Assembly (NCBI GenBank): GCA_019090455.1
Contig: JAHRWA010000010.1
Span: 62,001-126,000 of the forward strand
From: Pseudomonadales bacterium
GTDB lineage: Bacteria > Pseudomonadota > Gammaproteobacteria > Pseudomonadales > DC-out160
Reading direction: 5' to 3'
Length of the DNA stretch: 64,000 nucleotides
Made by a program: the position numbers and the translations under genes. The notes below the pieces were generated by a model. The model saw only the letters and a list, made by a program, of their open reading frames with translations, made no database searches and had not been told where the DNA came from. This document shows positions 9,068 to 18,136 of this stretch, one piece after another (positions within the stretch are counted from its first letter, which is position 1; each line of letters starts with the position of its first letter).

Positions 9068-10095
9068 GGTAAGCGCCTCAGTAGCGTCCCACCAGAGATG
9101 CTTGCCACCAATATCAGAGTCAGCGCTATCAATACAAATAGAGCGTAATGTTCCCGGTATTGCATGTATCTAATTTCAGTAATTTCACTTTTTTCCAAAG
9201 AATCAATTTCCTTGTAAACTGCTTTCAAACCTTCTGCGTCTCGGGCGTGGAAATAGCTTCCTCCGGTCCTGGCGGCGATTTCTTTTAAAGTCACTTCATC
9301 TATCTCCACCATTGAGCGTTGCAATTTAGTTCGGCCATCGGGTAATTGCACAGGAATAGGGGCATAACCGGTGATGCCAGCAGCAATGGTATAGACTTTA
9401 ATATCGTTCGCAGCGGCTAGATCTGCTGCATGCAAAGGATCAATAGCGCCCGCGTTATTCACGCCATCGGTCAACAAGATTATCACCTTCGATTCCGCTG
9501 TTTGTTGAATTAACCTTTCCACCGCAAGTGCCAGCCCCTCTCCCACCGCTGTCGCCGCTTCAGTTCTCATCGTCGCCACTTGCAACTGATCCAATATCGC
9601 TATCAAGTTTTTGTGATCAAGTGTCAATGGACACACCCCATCCGCGTAAGTACCAAATGCAACAATACCGATTAAATCATTGGGCCTACCGTTGCCAGCT
9701 TCGCCTCCCAATACAAACTGCTTAAATACACTTTTCAATGCTGCTAAGCGTGAAACGCTATAATCGTCTTCGACAAAGTCTCGTGCATTCATCGAACCCG
9801 ACCTATCCATCACCATGATTAATGCAATCCCATCCCGTTTCACGCGAGTGGTAGCATCACCCGTTCTTGGGCCTGCTAACGCAACGGCCATTGCAAACGC
9901 AGCAAAAGCCAGTAGGAGTGCGGGCAATTTAGCCAAGTAAACTCGCGGCGAACGCTGAGCAGCATTCGGCAATGACAAACTCGAATACGTCACTGACGAA
10001 GGTATTCTGACAGCCAACCAATACACCAGCGGTGCCAACAATATTGCGAATAAAAAAAGTGGGTCCCTGAACTCCCAGCCGATGGAACTAACCAT
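9064..10095 (-). CDS. batA: BatA-type von Willebrand A membrane protein
   Basis: 343 residues. Two N-terminal membrane helices (about 12-28 and 55-75), a vWA domain with intact MIDAS motif DRSGS (97-101, inside LIMVMDRSGSMNARDF), the later LLTDGVNNAGAIDP motif, and a C-terminal membrane helix (about 315-335). It matches BatA in length and order. Such proteins bind metal ions through the MIDAS site and are thought to be assembled or remodelled by the MoxR ATPase of the same operon. It overlaps batB by 4 bp (ATGA) and the upstream gene by 8 bp. Confidence in family is high; substrate is unknown. Confidence 0.9.
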   Translation of the reverse strand: MVSSIGWEFRDPLFLFAILLAPLVYWLAVRIPSSVTYSSLSLPNAAQRSPRVYLAKLPALLLAFAAFAMAVALAGPRTGDATTRVKRDGIALIMVMDRSGSMNARDFVEDDYSVSRLAALKSVFKQFVLGGEAGNGRPNDLIGIVAFGTYADGVCPLTLDHKNLIAILDQLQVATMRTEAATAVGEGLALAVERLIQQTAESKVIILLTDGVNNAGAIDPLHAADLAAANDIKVYTIAAGITGYAPIPVQLPDGRTKLQRSMVEIDEVTLKEIAARTGGSYFHARDAEGLKAVYKEIDSLEKSEITEIRYMQYREHYALFVLIALTLILVASISGGTLLRRLP

Positions 10096-11137
10096 TCTCG
10101 CCTCCAGCTGTGCTTATCTTATTTTGATTGGTAGAATCACTTTGGATAACGGTAGATTCTTGCTTCGTCTGCTCAACAAAATCAGCCGCTGCCGATAACG
10201 CTATCTGCATGGTTTGACTATCGGGAATATGACGGGCAAATTTCACTTTATCCGCGCTACGAAGAAAACCTTGCAAGAAACTCTTTTGATCGCTGCTCAA
10301 ATCAGGTGAACTAGCAGCGACATCCAAAAATTCTTCCGTTGTTAATTCCGGTGCATGTAAATTAAAACGGTCTTCCAGGTAATGTCTCACGATATCTGAC
10401 AGCTCAACAAAAAACGCCTGTACCGCTTCAGCATCTAGGTCATCAGTTTTTGTTAATTGTGACAAGCGACTGTGAGCAATATCATAAGCACTTCTTTGCC
10501 GAGCCTGAATCAGCCATCGTTGCCAGGCTTTCCATACAAAGGGGCTAGCCGCCAAAATCGCTGCCACAACAGCTATTAGCCAAATCCAAACATTTGAATC
10601 CCCGGTCTCTCTTGGCCCCAACTCCCTTAAAGGGGGTTTCAAATCAACACTGGCTCCTTGAGGCAACACTGATTCAATTTCAAAAATAATCCTTTCTGTT
10701 AATAGCTCGTATGCGTCCTCACCCTCTGGTGCAGTCCGGTTTCCAGGACGGCGATCGACAAATTCGATCATGAGTGGTGGAATAATTTGCTGCCCAGAAC
10801 TGGGAGATTGTAAGCGATATCGATGACTTGCGACATTTCGACCCTTCTCGTCAACACTCTCTTTTGGCACGAAGTCGATTATTGAAAAGCGATCTAGAGA
10901 TTGTCCAAACTCCGGCATAAGTAACTCCACGCCTTCATCAGCAATGACTTCTAGCGTTAGGGTAATCACATCACCAATCACGGGGGCTGTTGGCTCTATA
11001 CTGACTGAGGCTTTTACCGGCCCTCTTTGCACCACCAAAGGTTCCGCAAGTGTAGATTGTTTGTCATCATTTTCGGCGGACACGGGATTGATGGATAACA
11101 AGGAGGCCATCAAAACAAATAACAGGTTCCACTTCAT
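10088..11137 (-). CDS. BatD-like Ig-domain protein with cytoplasmic DUF4381-like tail
   Basis: 349 residues. Cleavable signal peptide (1-21, ending NPVSA), an Ig-like periplasmic domain (about 38-165; opening VKASVSIEPTAPVIGDVITL, as in BatD N-domains), one membrane helix (about 183-200, WIWLIAVVAAILAASP), and a cytoplasmic helical part containing RHYLEDRFNLHAPELTTEEFL, typical of the small Bat-operon proteins annotated DUF4381. It sits between the DUF58 gene and batA, with ATGA coupling to the former. With the later batD gene, the operon encodes two BatD-like periplasmic partners. Function is inferred only from context. Confidence 0.75.
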   Translation of the reverse strand: MKWNLLFVLMASLLSINPVSAENDDKQSTLAEPLVVQRGPVKASVSIEPTAPVIGDVITLTLEVIADEGVELLMPEFGQSLDRFSIIDFVPKESVDEKGRNVASHRYRLQSPSSGQQIIPPLMIEFVDRRPGNRTAPEGEDAYELLTERIIFEIESVLPQGASVDLKPPLRELGPRETGDSNVWIWLIAVVAAILAASPFVWKAWQRWLIQARQRSAYDIAHSRLSQLTKTDDLDAEAVQAFFVELSDIVRHYLEDRFNLHAPELTTEEFLDVAASSPDLSSDQKSFLQGFLRSADKVKFARHIPDSQTMQIALSAAADFVEQTKQESTVIQSDSTNQNKISTAGGENG

Positions 11138-12129
11138 CGGCGAGACCTCTTTTCACGCATTCTGAAAAACTTCACTAATGGATCTACGACTGAACCTGAC
11201 GCATCTATGTGGATAAAATCGATACCTCGTTTTCGTAAACTCTTTTCCAAGTCTTCTATCCGCTTTTGCCCCGCTTTCCGCAGACTATCACGGAAGGATT
11301 TTGAGCTCGTATCATAAAGCTGAGTCGAACCGTTTTCAGCATCTTGCAAAGCAATAAGCCCAACCCCCGGCATCTCCATCTCTCTTGGATCGGTTATAAG
11401 AACGGCCACAACATCATGTTTTCGGTTTGCTGTCATGAGAGCTTGTTCATAACCATCATCAAGAAAATCACTCACCAAAAAACAAACTGATTTTCTTTTG
11501 GTGACCGATAATAAAAACTGAACTGCTTGCCCTATATCGGTTGTTTGATCGGCGGAGCGTAATGTCTTATCCCGATTGAACTTAAATCGGCTTTTCACTC
11601 TATTCCAAAAATCACTGTCATTCGGCGTTGGGTTAGATTGTTGCAACAATTCTGATTCAGGCGTTTCTTCCCCATGTGCCAACACTTCCCTCACAACTCT
11701 CAAAGCATGCTTTTGTCCTTTACGAGGCGGAATATATTGCTCAACACCTCCATGAAAAAGAACCAGTCCCACTTTGTCATCATTTTGATTCGCTGAAAAT
11801 GCTAATAGGGCACAGAATTCAGCAGTGGCCTCTCGCTTAGATCGGCTACCTGAACCGAATTCCTGAGAAAGAGATACATCTGCCATTAACATCAAAGTCA
11901 ACTGACGCTCTTCAACAAAGCGCTTTACGTAAGGTTCGCCCACACGAGCTGTCACATTCCAATCAATAGAACGGATATCATCGCCCGGAATATAGGGACG
12001 AACTTCATCAAACTCGATGCCGCCGCCTTTAAACACAGAAATATATTCACCGGCCAACACATCCGCCACCTGACGACCGGTGCGGACTTGAATCTCTTTG
12101 ACGCGCTTAATGATTTCACTGGCTAGCAT
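11134..12129 (-). CDS. DUF58 domain protein of the MoxR/Bat operon
   Basis: 331 residues, no signal peptide or membrane helix seen, so cytoplasmic. It carries the DUF58 signature (FDEVRPYIPGDDIRSIDWNV near residue 40, then GEPYVKRFVEERQL) followed by a degenerate vWA-like fold with ADVSLS near 91. DUF58 proteins almost always sit next to moxR and are presumed adaptors between the ATPase and the membrane vWA proteins. The start ATG at 12129 has GGGAGAG six bases upstream. It overlaps the next gene as ATGA and lies 110 bases after moxR. Confidence 0.9.
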   Translation of the reverse strand: MLASEIIKRVKEIQVRTGRQVADVLAGEYISVFKGGGIEFDEVRPYIPGDDIRSIDWNVTARVGEPYVKRFVEERQLTLMLMADVSLSQEFGSGSRSKREATAEFCALLAFSANQNDDKVGLVLFHGGVEQYIPPRKGQKHALRVVREVLAHGEETPESELLQQSNPTPNDSDFWNRVKSRFKFNRDKTLRSADQTTDIGQAVQFLLSVTKRKSVCFLVSDFLDDGYEQALMTANRKHDVVAVLITDPREMEMPGVGLIALQDAENGSTQLYDTSSKSFRDSLRKAGQKRIEDLEKSLRKRGIDFIHIDASGSVVDPLVKFFRMREKRSRR

Positions 12130-12239
12130 TCATGCTCTCCCGCATCGACCCTAAATCTGAAATTCATACTTATTCGCTTACCGCTGAGATTTGACCCAGA
12201 AGAACTAATCTATGAGATTTAGTTAATGGCTTTTATTGT

Positions 12240-13226
12240 CTAAGGAACCAAAACAGTATCAAGAATTTTTTGGATTAAATCCTCTGCTGTTTTGCCTTCG
12301 GCTTCGGCCTCATAAGTGAGCATAATTCGATGTCGCAATACATCGGGGACGAGGGTTTTAACGTCATGGGGTGTAACGTAATTGCGACCTTGCAAGAAGG
12401 CATGCGCTTTGGCACCCAACATCAACCAGATAGACGCTCTAGGGCTCGCGCCATTTTCAATCATACCTTCGACTTCGGGAATACCCGATCCAGCCGCGAC
12501 TCGAGTCGCTTGTACAACATCCACAATATAATCGCGCACTTTATCATCAACAAAGACTGCCGCAACCAGCTTGCGAGCGGCAAATATATCTTCTGGAGTG
12601 GCCACTTGATTGACCTTTGGAAATGGCTGACCACTGGCCATGCGATCTAATACTTTACGCTCCTCCTCTCGAGTGGGATAGCTCACCTTTATTTTCAACA
12701 TAAATCGATCGAGTTGCGCTTCCGGCAAGGGATACGTACCGTCTTGTTCGATGGGATTTTGAGTGGCGAGCAGCATGAAAGGTTGTGGTAGCCGATGGGT
12801 TTCGCCTCCTATAGTAACCTGCAATTCTTGCATCGTTTCCAATAGAGCCGCTTGTACTTTTGCGGGCGCGCGGTTTATTTCATCCGCTAAGACTAAATTC
12901 GAAAAAATCGGCCCTTTCTTTATACTGTAGGTCCCCTCTTTCGGATTAAATATTTCTGTTCCTATGACATCGGCGGGCAACATATCGGGCGTAAATTGTA
13001 TCCTTGAAAAGCCGGTATCAATCGCTTCTGACATCGTTTTTACGGCCAACGTTTTCGCTAATCCAGGCATCCCCTCAATTAACACATGCCCTCCCGCCAG
13101 CAAACCGGTTAACAACCGACTGACTAAGGCCTCCTGACCCACGAGGACTTTGCTAATTTCATTAATTAAATTCGGACCAAATTGGTCAAACTGCGTGTTA
13201 ATTTGATCTGTATTTTCTGTACTCAT
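12240..13226 (-). CDS. moxR: MoxR family AAA+ ATPase, first gene of the Bat operon
   Basis: 328 residues from ATG 13226; the frame extends 11 codons further to a TTG but without better support. Walker A GMPGLAKT (52-59), Walker B LVLADE (111-116), sensor-1 ATQNPIEQDGTYPLPEAQ (155-171) and the C-terminal lid are all typical of MoxR. The family acts as a chaperone-like ATPase for insertion of metal or maturation of vWA-domain partners; here the partners would be the BatA/BatB proteins downstream. It probably starts the seven-gene operon. A small hairpin (13272-13286) lies in its leader. MoxR assignment is secure; the client is an inference. Confidence 0.92.
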   Translation of the reverse strand: MSTENTDQINTQFDQFGPNLINEISKVLVGQEALVSRLLTGLLAGGHVLIEGMPGLAKTLAVKTMSEAIDTGFSRIQFTPDMLPADVIGTEIFNPKEGTYSIKKGPIFSNLVLADEINRAPAKVQAALLETMQELQVTIGGETHRLPQPFMLLATQNPIEQDGTYPLPEAQLDRFMLKIKVSYPTREEERKVLDRMASGQPFPKVNQVATPEDIFAARKLVAAVFVDDKVRDYIVDVVQATRVAAGSGIPEVEGMIENGASPRASIWLMLGAKAHAFLQGRNYVTPHDVKTLVPDVLRHRIMLTYEAEAEGKTAEDLIQKILDTVLVP

Positions 13227-13670
13227 GGCGTAGTTAGTACCTGTCCTAATATGTTTCAAAAAATAAATTACGAGCGAATAACGCTCAAAAGAAAGACCTC
13301 ATTTGTTGCCACTAAGTTCCCTATGCTCGTGTATTTAGATACGTTTTAAATACTTAGGGTTTAAGCTCTCGGCACCCTTAGCATGGAACGCGAGTTCATA
13401 GGCTAAAGTAGTCTATTTATCTTCCTGTATTAAAAGCAAAATCAGCCTTCCACCATTGTAGAAGCAAACACATAATTTGCCTCATTTATAGAAAAACTGG
13501 GAGATAGAAAAACGACAAAATAAAGTCAGTCTAGCGGTATTATTATTGTGGACTGAAATACACGATGGCCAAAATTCGAGACCATCGTGTAGGCTAGCTA
13601 TGATGAATATCACCATTCACTAACGCTATTTGTAACCACAGCACTACCGTGCGGTTACAGATTCAAGCTA
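13227..13670. other. Intergenic region upstream of moxR and downstream of the enoyl-CoA hydratase
   Basis: About 440 bases without a gene. It should contain the promoter of the moxR/Bat operon. I could see three hairpins: GAGCG/CGCTC (13272-13286) in the moxR leader, CACGATGG/CCATCGTG (13561-13589) and the terminator-like 13631-13659. No promoter could be placed with confidence. Confidence 0.6.
13631..13659 (-). terminator. Hairpin downstream of the enoyl-CoA hydratase gene
   Basis: TGTAACC (13631-13637) and GCAC pair with GTGC and GGTTACA (13653-13659) around a TACC loop, with a three-base bulge. It lies 11 bases past the stop codon at 13671. The T-tract is poor, so termination efficiency is uncertain. 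A second stem, 13561-13589, lies further downstream. Confidence 0.5.
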
Positions 13671-14480
13671 TTACTTACCGCCCACTTTAGATGACGGGAA
13701 GTTAGGAGTTCGCTTTTCATTAACCGCAGCGACACCTTCCGCTGCATCTTCGCCAAGAAAGCAAAGCATTTCCATTCGTAAAGAATTATCAAAGATAGGT
13801 GATGCCATTTGCATCCAACCATTTAATGTAGATTTAGTACCACGAATGGCGTGCTGGCTTCCTGCAGCTAGATTATTTGCAATTTCCATCGCCTTAGGTA
13901 ATACCTCATCCTTCGGTAAGCTCATGCTCACCAATCCAACACGATCCGCTTCTTTACCGTCAATAAACTCTGCTGTCATGAGATAATATTTGGCTTTAGC
14001 CATACCACACAATATAGGCCAAACTATTGCCGCGTGATCACCCGCTCCAACACCAAGCTTGACGTGACCGTCAGTGAACTTTGCAGTTTCTGACATAACA
14101 CTGATGTCAGCCATTAGTGCTACCGCTAAACCTGCACCCACGGCAACGCCGTTGATCGCAGAGATAACAGGCTTTTCAAGTGCCAGTAAGTTATAAACCA
14201 AATCCGCAGCTTCTTTTTGGATCATTCGAATGCCTTCTGGCTGACCCACTATCCCTTTCACCCAGTTCAAATCACCACCAGCAGAGAACGCTTTTCCCGC
14301 TCCAGTGACGACAACGACATTCGTATCATCGTCTTCAGCAACAGTGCCCCAAACTTGAGTGAGCTCCCAGTGCATACGTCCATTTGTTGCATTCATAACA
14401 TCAGGTCGGTTTAAAGTAATAACAAGCACACCATTGTCATGATGTTCGAATAACAAATGTTCATAATCAGAATAGTTCAT
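13671..14480 (-). CDS. Enoyl-CoA hydratase/isomerase (crotonase) family protein
   Basis: 269 residues from ATG 14480 (GAGA SD about nine bases upstream); the frame reaches back 18 codons to a TTG that looks unused. The crotonase fold is shown by LNRPDVMNATN near 24, the oxyanion-hole segment GKAFSAGGDL near 62 and NGVAVGAGLAVALMADI near 109. The position that carries the second catalytic glutamate in classical enoyl-CoA hydratase reads LGVGAGDHAA here, so this may be an isomerase, hydrolase or hydratase on a non-standard acyl-CoA. No other beta-oxidation gene is adjacent. Family is certain; substrate is unknown. Confidence 0.85.
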   Translation of the reverse strand: MNYSDYEHLLFEHHDNGVLVITLNRPDVMNATNGRMHWELTQVWGTVAEDDDTNVVVVTGAGKAFSAGGDLNWVKGIVGQPEGIRMIQKEAADLVYNLLALEKPVISAINGVAVGAGLAVALMADISVMSETAKFTDGHVKLGVGAGDHAAIVWPILCGMAKAKYYLMTAEFIDGKEADRVGLVSMSLPKDEVLPKAMEIANNLAAGSQHAIRGTKSTLNGWMQMASPIFDNSLRMEMLCFLGEDAAEGVAAVNEKRTPNFPSSKVGGK

Positions 14481-14627
14481 TTTATGTTCTCGTTTTTTGA
14501 TACATAGAAATAGCTGGCAATGATTGAAAGCCAACCGTTGATAATTAAAGGGGGCTGAGTATAACGAGAAATTGAGAATCTTGCACTTGCAGACGATTTC
14601 GGTGATTTCAATTCTTTCTCTGTCGTC

Positions 14628-15386
14628 TTAATTCCTTCTGTACAGCTGTATACAGATCAGCAGCAACGTAATGATGCCAAAACTAATAACAATCCCTAAC
14701 TCGCTCACAAAGCCTTTTCCACCGGTAAAAAAGTACCCAGACTTTCCTGGGATACCCGAAATCACACCACTACCTTTGCCAACAGTCAGCATCCCTTTCA
14801 TACCTTTTTGCATATGTTGAGAAATATCGCAGTGAACAAGATAGGTTTTATCGTCGAGTGGTACGATAAATGTGCCCACCACTGTCTTGCCACCATATGC
14901 CTCCAAATGAAACATACCTCCGTCATACATAAACCGCGGTAACCCGTGAACCATCCACTGATGCCGGACGCTATCCTTATTTTCAAAAGTGACAGTCAGC
15001 TTAGTACAAGGCTTTACTTTGAATTCTCGAGGAAAAAAAGAGAACGTGGTACCTGGGATTTTTTCGGCAGCTTGGCTGTTAGCAATCACATGAAAATTCT
15101 GAGATTCAACAAGACCATCACACCCCAATGGAATGTTATTGGTATTTTCATTCATAACCATACCATTAGAGTCCATCGTCATCCCGTGATGGGCATGACC
15201 TTCCATGTCCATGTGATTATGGTGGTGCTCATGTTTCTGGTCATTACTACTATTATCTTGGTTACTTTGATCTTGGTTACTACTATAAGCAGGCTTAACT
15301 ACCGTCAACATTAATAACCCACAACAAAAGAGCACACTTAAAAAAGATAAAAAATAGTTAGAATAATCACTTCTCATGGTTTTCAT
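14628..15386 (-). CDS. Membrane-anchored cupredoxin with His/Met-rich N-terminal segment
   Basis: 252 residues. Signal peptide (about 10-35), then a short metal-binding-like stretch rich in His and Met (52-78, with KHEHHHNHMDMEGHAHHG). The cupredoxin domain (about 95-203) has candidate type-1 copper ligands H142, C186, H191 and M196 in NKDSVRHQW and LVHCDISQHMQKGM. A C-terminal membrane helix (230-248) probably anchors it facing the periplasm. The start ATG at 15386 has AGGGG upstream and overlaps the stop of the multicopper oxidase gene (ATGA), so the two are co-translated. It is probably the electron or copper partner of that oxidase; direct function is inferred. Confidence 0.85.
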   Translation of the reverse strand: MKTMRSDYSNYFLSFLSVLFCCGLLMLTVVKPAYSSNQDQSNQDNSSNDQKHEHHHNHMDMEGHAHHGMTMDSNGMVMNENTNNIPLGCDGLVESQNFHVIANSQAAEKIPGTTFSFFPREFKVKPCTKLTVTFENKDSVRHQWMVHGLPRFMYDGGMFHLEAYGGKTVVGTFIVPLDDKTYLVHCDISQHMQKGMKGMLTVGKGSGVISGIPGKSGYFFTGGKGFVSELGIVISFGIITLLLICIQLYRRN

Positions 15387-17062
15387 CGGCGTCCCCTTCT
15401 GTAAAACCCAACAACGAGAACAAAAACAGAAAAAACACCGAAGAAACCCATTATTGTTCGCTCCTGCTCATCAAATATCGATTTAAAGAAATCCAGCGCA
15501 TCACTATTTAAGGGGATTTTATTTTCGTTTTGATAGTATTTTGGATCAAAGTACTTATTCCATCCCAATCCAAAAGTAATGGGCCAATTCTTCTCATCTA
15601 AATAATCTTCATAAACGATGGCAGAAAGATTACCACCAGGGGAAACACCTCCTGTGGTTACACCTCTCTCAAAATGATCATGAAAAATCCATGTCCCAGA
15701 ACCATAGCTCCGTAATCCATCATTGGTAGAGTCCAGTTCCAAATCGATGCGCTGAGCTGGCGCAATATGGTGAACATCACGAAATTGTTGAAGTGGCTCC
15801 ACCAATGAGACGCCATCAGCTGCAATTATTTTGGTTTTGTGTCCATGAGTATGGATGGCAATACTCTCAGATCCACCATTTAACACACGCAACAATACTA
15901 GTTCATTTTCAGCGATAAAGACTATTGATTCACGAAAGGTATAGGGAAATGATTTACCGTTTAGGAGGAAATAATCCATTTTTGAATTAGCAACATCATA
16001 ATCAATATTAACGGATTTCAATATTTTTTCGGGATCATTGGAGAATCGCATACGTTCAGATAGTTCTCTGTCCATATCTTGGTAATGTAAATCAAATTCG
16101 TTATCGAAGCGTTCTTTGACTGAGACAGAAGGATATCGCACGTGACCTCCTCCTACATTCAATGACTGAACTCGATTATTTGGTGCTTGCTCCTCGACAA
16201 TTATCATACCTTGCAGGCCAGCCACAATATGTGCATCAGGATGAACATGACAATGATAAAAATAGGTACCTGGCTGGCGAGGTTTAAAGCTGTAGGTTCT
16301 TTTACTTGTCGGCTGAACTGGTTTTTCACTCGTTAAGGGTACACCATCATTGCCCGTACCATCTTCTTTCAAGAAAGGATGATCAACACCGTGAAAATGG
16401 ATGGTATGCGGTAAGAAATGCGTATTCTCTAGGGTTATGTTAACCACATCACCCTGCTCTACTCGTATGACTGGAGCCGGTAATCTCATCAACGGTATGG
16501 CTTTATCTGAATCAAAAGATTCGGTAGACATACCCAATGTCTTAGGAGCAAAAATCCAAGCGGTGGGACTCACTCCTGGTGCGATATCATAAGTCACTGT
16601 TGTCGACCCAGTATCCGAATTAAAACCATTCAATTCGATAACTTCTAGCACAATGTCAATTTCATCTGGATCACCATCATTATCTAGATCCCGCCCCTTG
16701 ACGACAGCATCGGACGATAGTCCACTACTCATTAATGTTGCATGGGAAACGAGATTAGTGCCCACTACCGAGGCTGCTACTAGCTCTGGAGAATCTGGTT
16801 CACAGACTCTGGATCGAGACACGGTGATGCCTTCTAACGTGCGTTCCGCCCTATCCTCTTTTTGGGTTATATCACAAACAGGAAATAAACCTTCCTCGTT
16901 TTGCTCAACATTAGCAACGGTTTTTGCTTTCTTCCAGGACGGTGGCCCTAACAAATCGACTCGAATCTTACGTAATTCCGGATTCAGCCACTCATAAGGC
17001 AGTGCAAATAGACCGACCCCAATTACCAACGCCGCTATCAGTATTGAAATCAAATATCTCAT
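15383..17062 (-). CDS. Two-domain multicopper oxidase, membrane-anchored
   Basis: 559 residues from ATG 17062; a longer frame starts at GTG 17137 without an SD. N-terminal signal/anchor (3-20) and a C-terminal membrane helix (about 539-554). Four HxH motifs that build the trinuclear copper site are present: HFH (222-224), HCH (270-272), HTHGH (404-408) and HDH (461-463). The type-1 copper cysteine occurs only in the first domain (YHCHVHPDAHIVAG). In the second domain Asp replaces it (FHDHFERG), so this resembles the type-C two-domain oxidases. The likely reaction is four-electron O2 reduction coupled to oxidation of Cu(I), Fe(II) or another donor. A calcium-binding-like DLDNDGDPDE segment lies at 125-134. 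Confidence 0.85.
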   Translation of the reverse strand: MRYLISILIAALVIGVGLFALPYEWLNPELRKIRVDLLGPPSWKKAKTVANVEQNEEGLFPVCDITQKEDRAERTLEGITVSRSRVCEPDSPELVAASVVGTNLVSHATLMSSGLSSDAVVKGRDLDNDGDPDEIDIVLEVIELNGFNSDTGSTTVTYDIAPGVSPTAWIFAPKTLGMSTESFDSDKAIPLMRLPAPVIRVEQGDVVNITLENTHFLPHTIHFHGVDHPFLKEDGTGNDGVPLTSEKPVQPTSKRTYSFKPRQPGTYFYHCHVHPDAHIVAGLQGMIIVEEQAPNNRVQSLNVGGGHVRYPSVSVKERFDNEFDLHYQDMDRELSERMRFSNDPEKILKSVNIDYDVANSKMDYFLLNGKSFPYTFRESIVFIAENELVLLRVLNGGSESIAIHTHGHKTKIIAADGVSLVEPLQQFRDVHHIAPAQRIDLELDSTNDGLRSYGSGTWIFHDHFERGVTTGGVSPGGNLSAIVYEDYLDEKNWPITFGLGWNKYFDPKYYQNENKIPLNSDALDFFKSIFDEQERTIMGFFGVFSVFVLVVGFYRRGRR

Positions 17063-17331
17063 ATAGTTGTCTCTAAAATACCGCTTGAATAAAACTGAAA
17101 AATAAAACCGTCTAGGTATAGGACCAGTAAAACGCACCCTACAATCAACAGGTATACATAATCTATCACTTTCATATATTCGGTCAACCGCTATACTTTG
17201 CGCTTTGACGAAAACGACAATACGCCTAAAGGCGAACCTCTTAATCTAACTTACAATCAGGTATATCTAATCAATGATAGATTGAAGCCCAATTAAGGCT
17301 ATATATACTTAGGATATTAAAGCCAACGAAA

Positions 17332-18129
17332 ATGCAAAACAAAGCATACATACACCTGATTTTTTTAATATTGCTTAGCGCAACTCAAAATGCCATGGCA
17401 ACAAAACTTTCCCCCTCTTTGGAAGGAGATGCAGCACCCACCACAATCAGCGTAGCCGTCGCATCAAATTTTACTGTACCCATGAAATTAATAGTCCAAA
17501 ACTTTAAGAAAAAGACTCGACTTAAGGTGAAACTATCTTTTAGCTCTTCAGGCAAGCTGTATGCTCAAATTAGAAACCATGCTCCGTATCATCTATTTCT
17601 ATCAGCAGACACCACTAAACCTATCGCTCTAGAGGAACAATTTTTAACGGTGAAGGCTAGTCGTTTTACATATGCTATTGGTACCCTAGCTCTATGGTCT
17701 CCTAACCCAGAGTTTAAGATCGATGATCTTGCAACATTTCATAATCTGAAAAATAATTACATTGCCATTGCCAACCCCAAAATCGCCCCCTACGGCGCAG
17801 CTGCGGTTCAAGTATTGAAATCTCTAAAATTGTACGACGCCCTAAATCCAAAATTAATTCGCGCCGATAATGTGGCCCAAGCATTTCAATTCGTTTCGAC
17901 GCACAGCGCATTTGCTGGATTTGTCTCTCTATCACAACTACGGGTAAATAACCGTTTTCGAAAAGGATTTATATGGGTAGTACCGCAAAATAAACACTCT
18001 CCAATTCGTCAAGATGCAGTACTTCTATTACCGGGGAAAAGCCATAAGGGAGCTATTCAACTAATGAGGTATCTACAAAGTGTAGAAGCCAAAAAAATCA
18101 TGGGTGGCTACGGATACAGACTGCCTTAA
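17332..18129 (+). CDS. modA: ModA-like periplasmic molybdate-binding protein, orphan
   Basis: 265 residues. Signal peptide (1-23, ending AMA). ModA-type opening TISVAVASNFTVPMKLI (38-54), SFSSSGKLYAQI near 70, and NPKIAPYGAAAVQVLKSL near 150, all conserved in the molybdate/tungstate solute-binding family. No modB or modC permease/ATPase gene is beside it, so it either works with a distant transporter or binds another oxyanion. It is transcribed away from the copper oxidase pair and converges on the isocitrate dehydrogenase gene with only 7 bases between the stops. Confidence 0.8.
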   Translation: MQNKAYIHLIFLILLSATQNAMATKLSPSLEGDAAPTTISVAVASNFTVPMKLIVQNFKKKTRLKVKLSFSSSGKLYAQIRNHAPYHLFLSADTTKPIALEEQFLTVKASRFTYAIGTLALWSPNPEFKIDDLATFHNLKNNYIAIANPKIAPYGAAAVQVLKSLKLYDALNPKLIRADNVAQAFQFVSTHSAFAGFVSLSQLRVNNRFRKGFIWVVPQNKHSPIRQDAVLLLPGKSHKGAIQLMRYLQSVEAKKIMGGYGYRLP

Positions 18130-18136
18130 TCACTCA

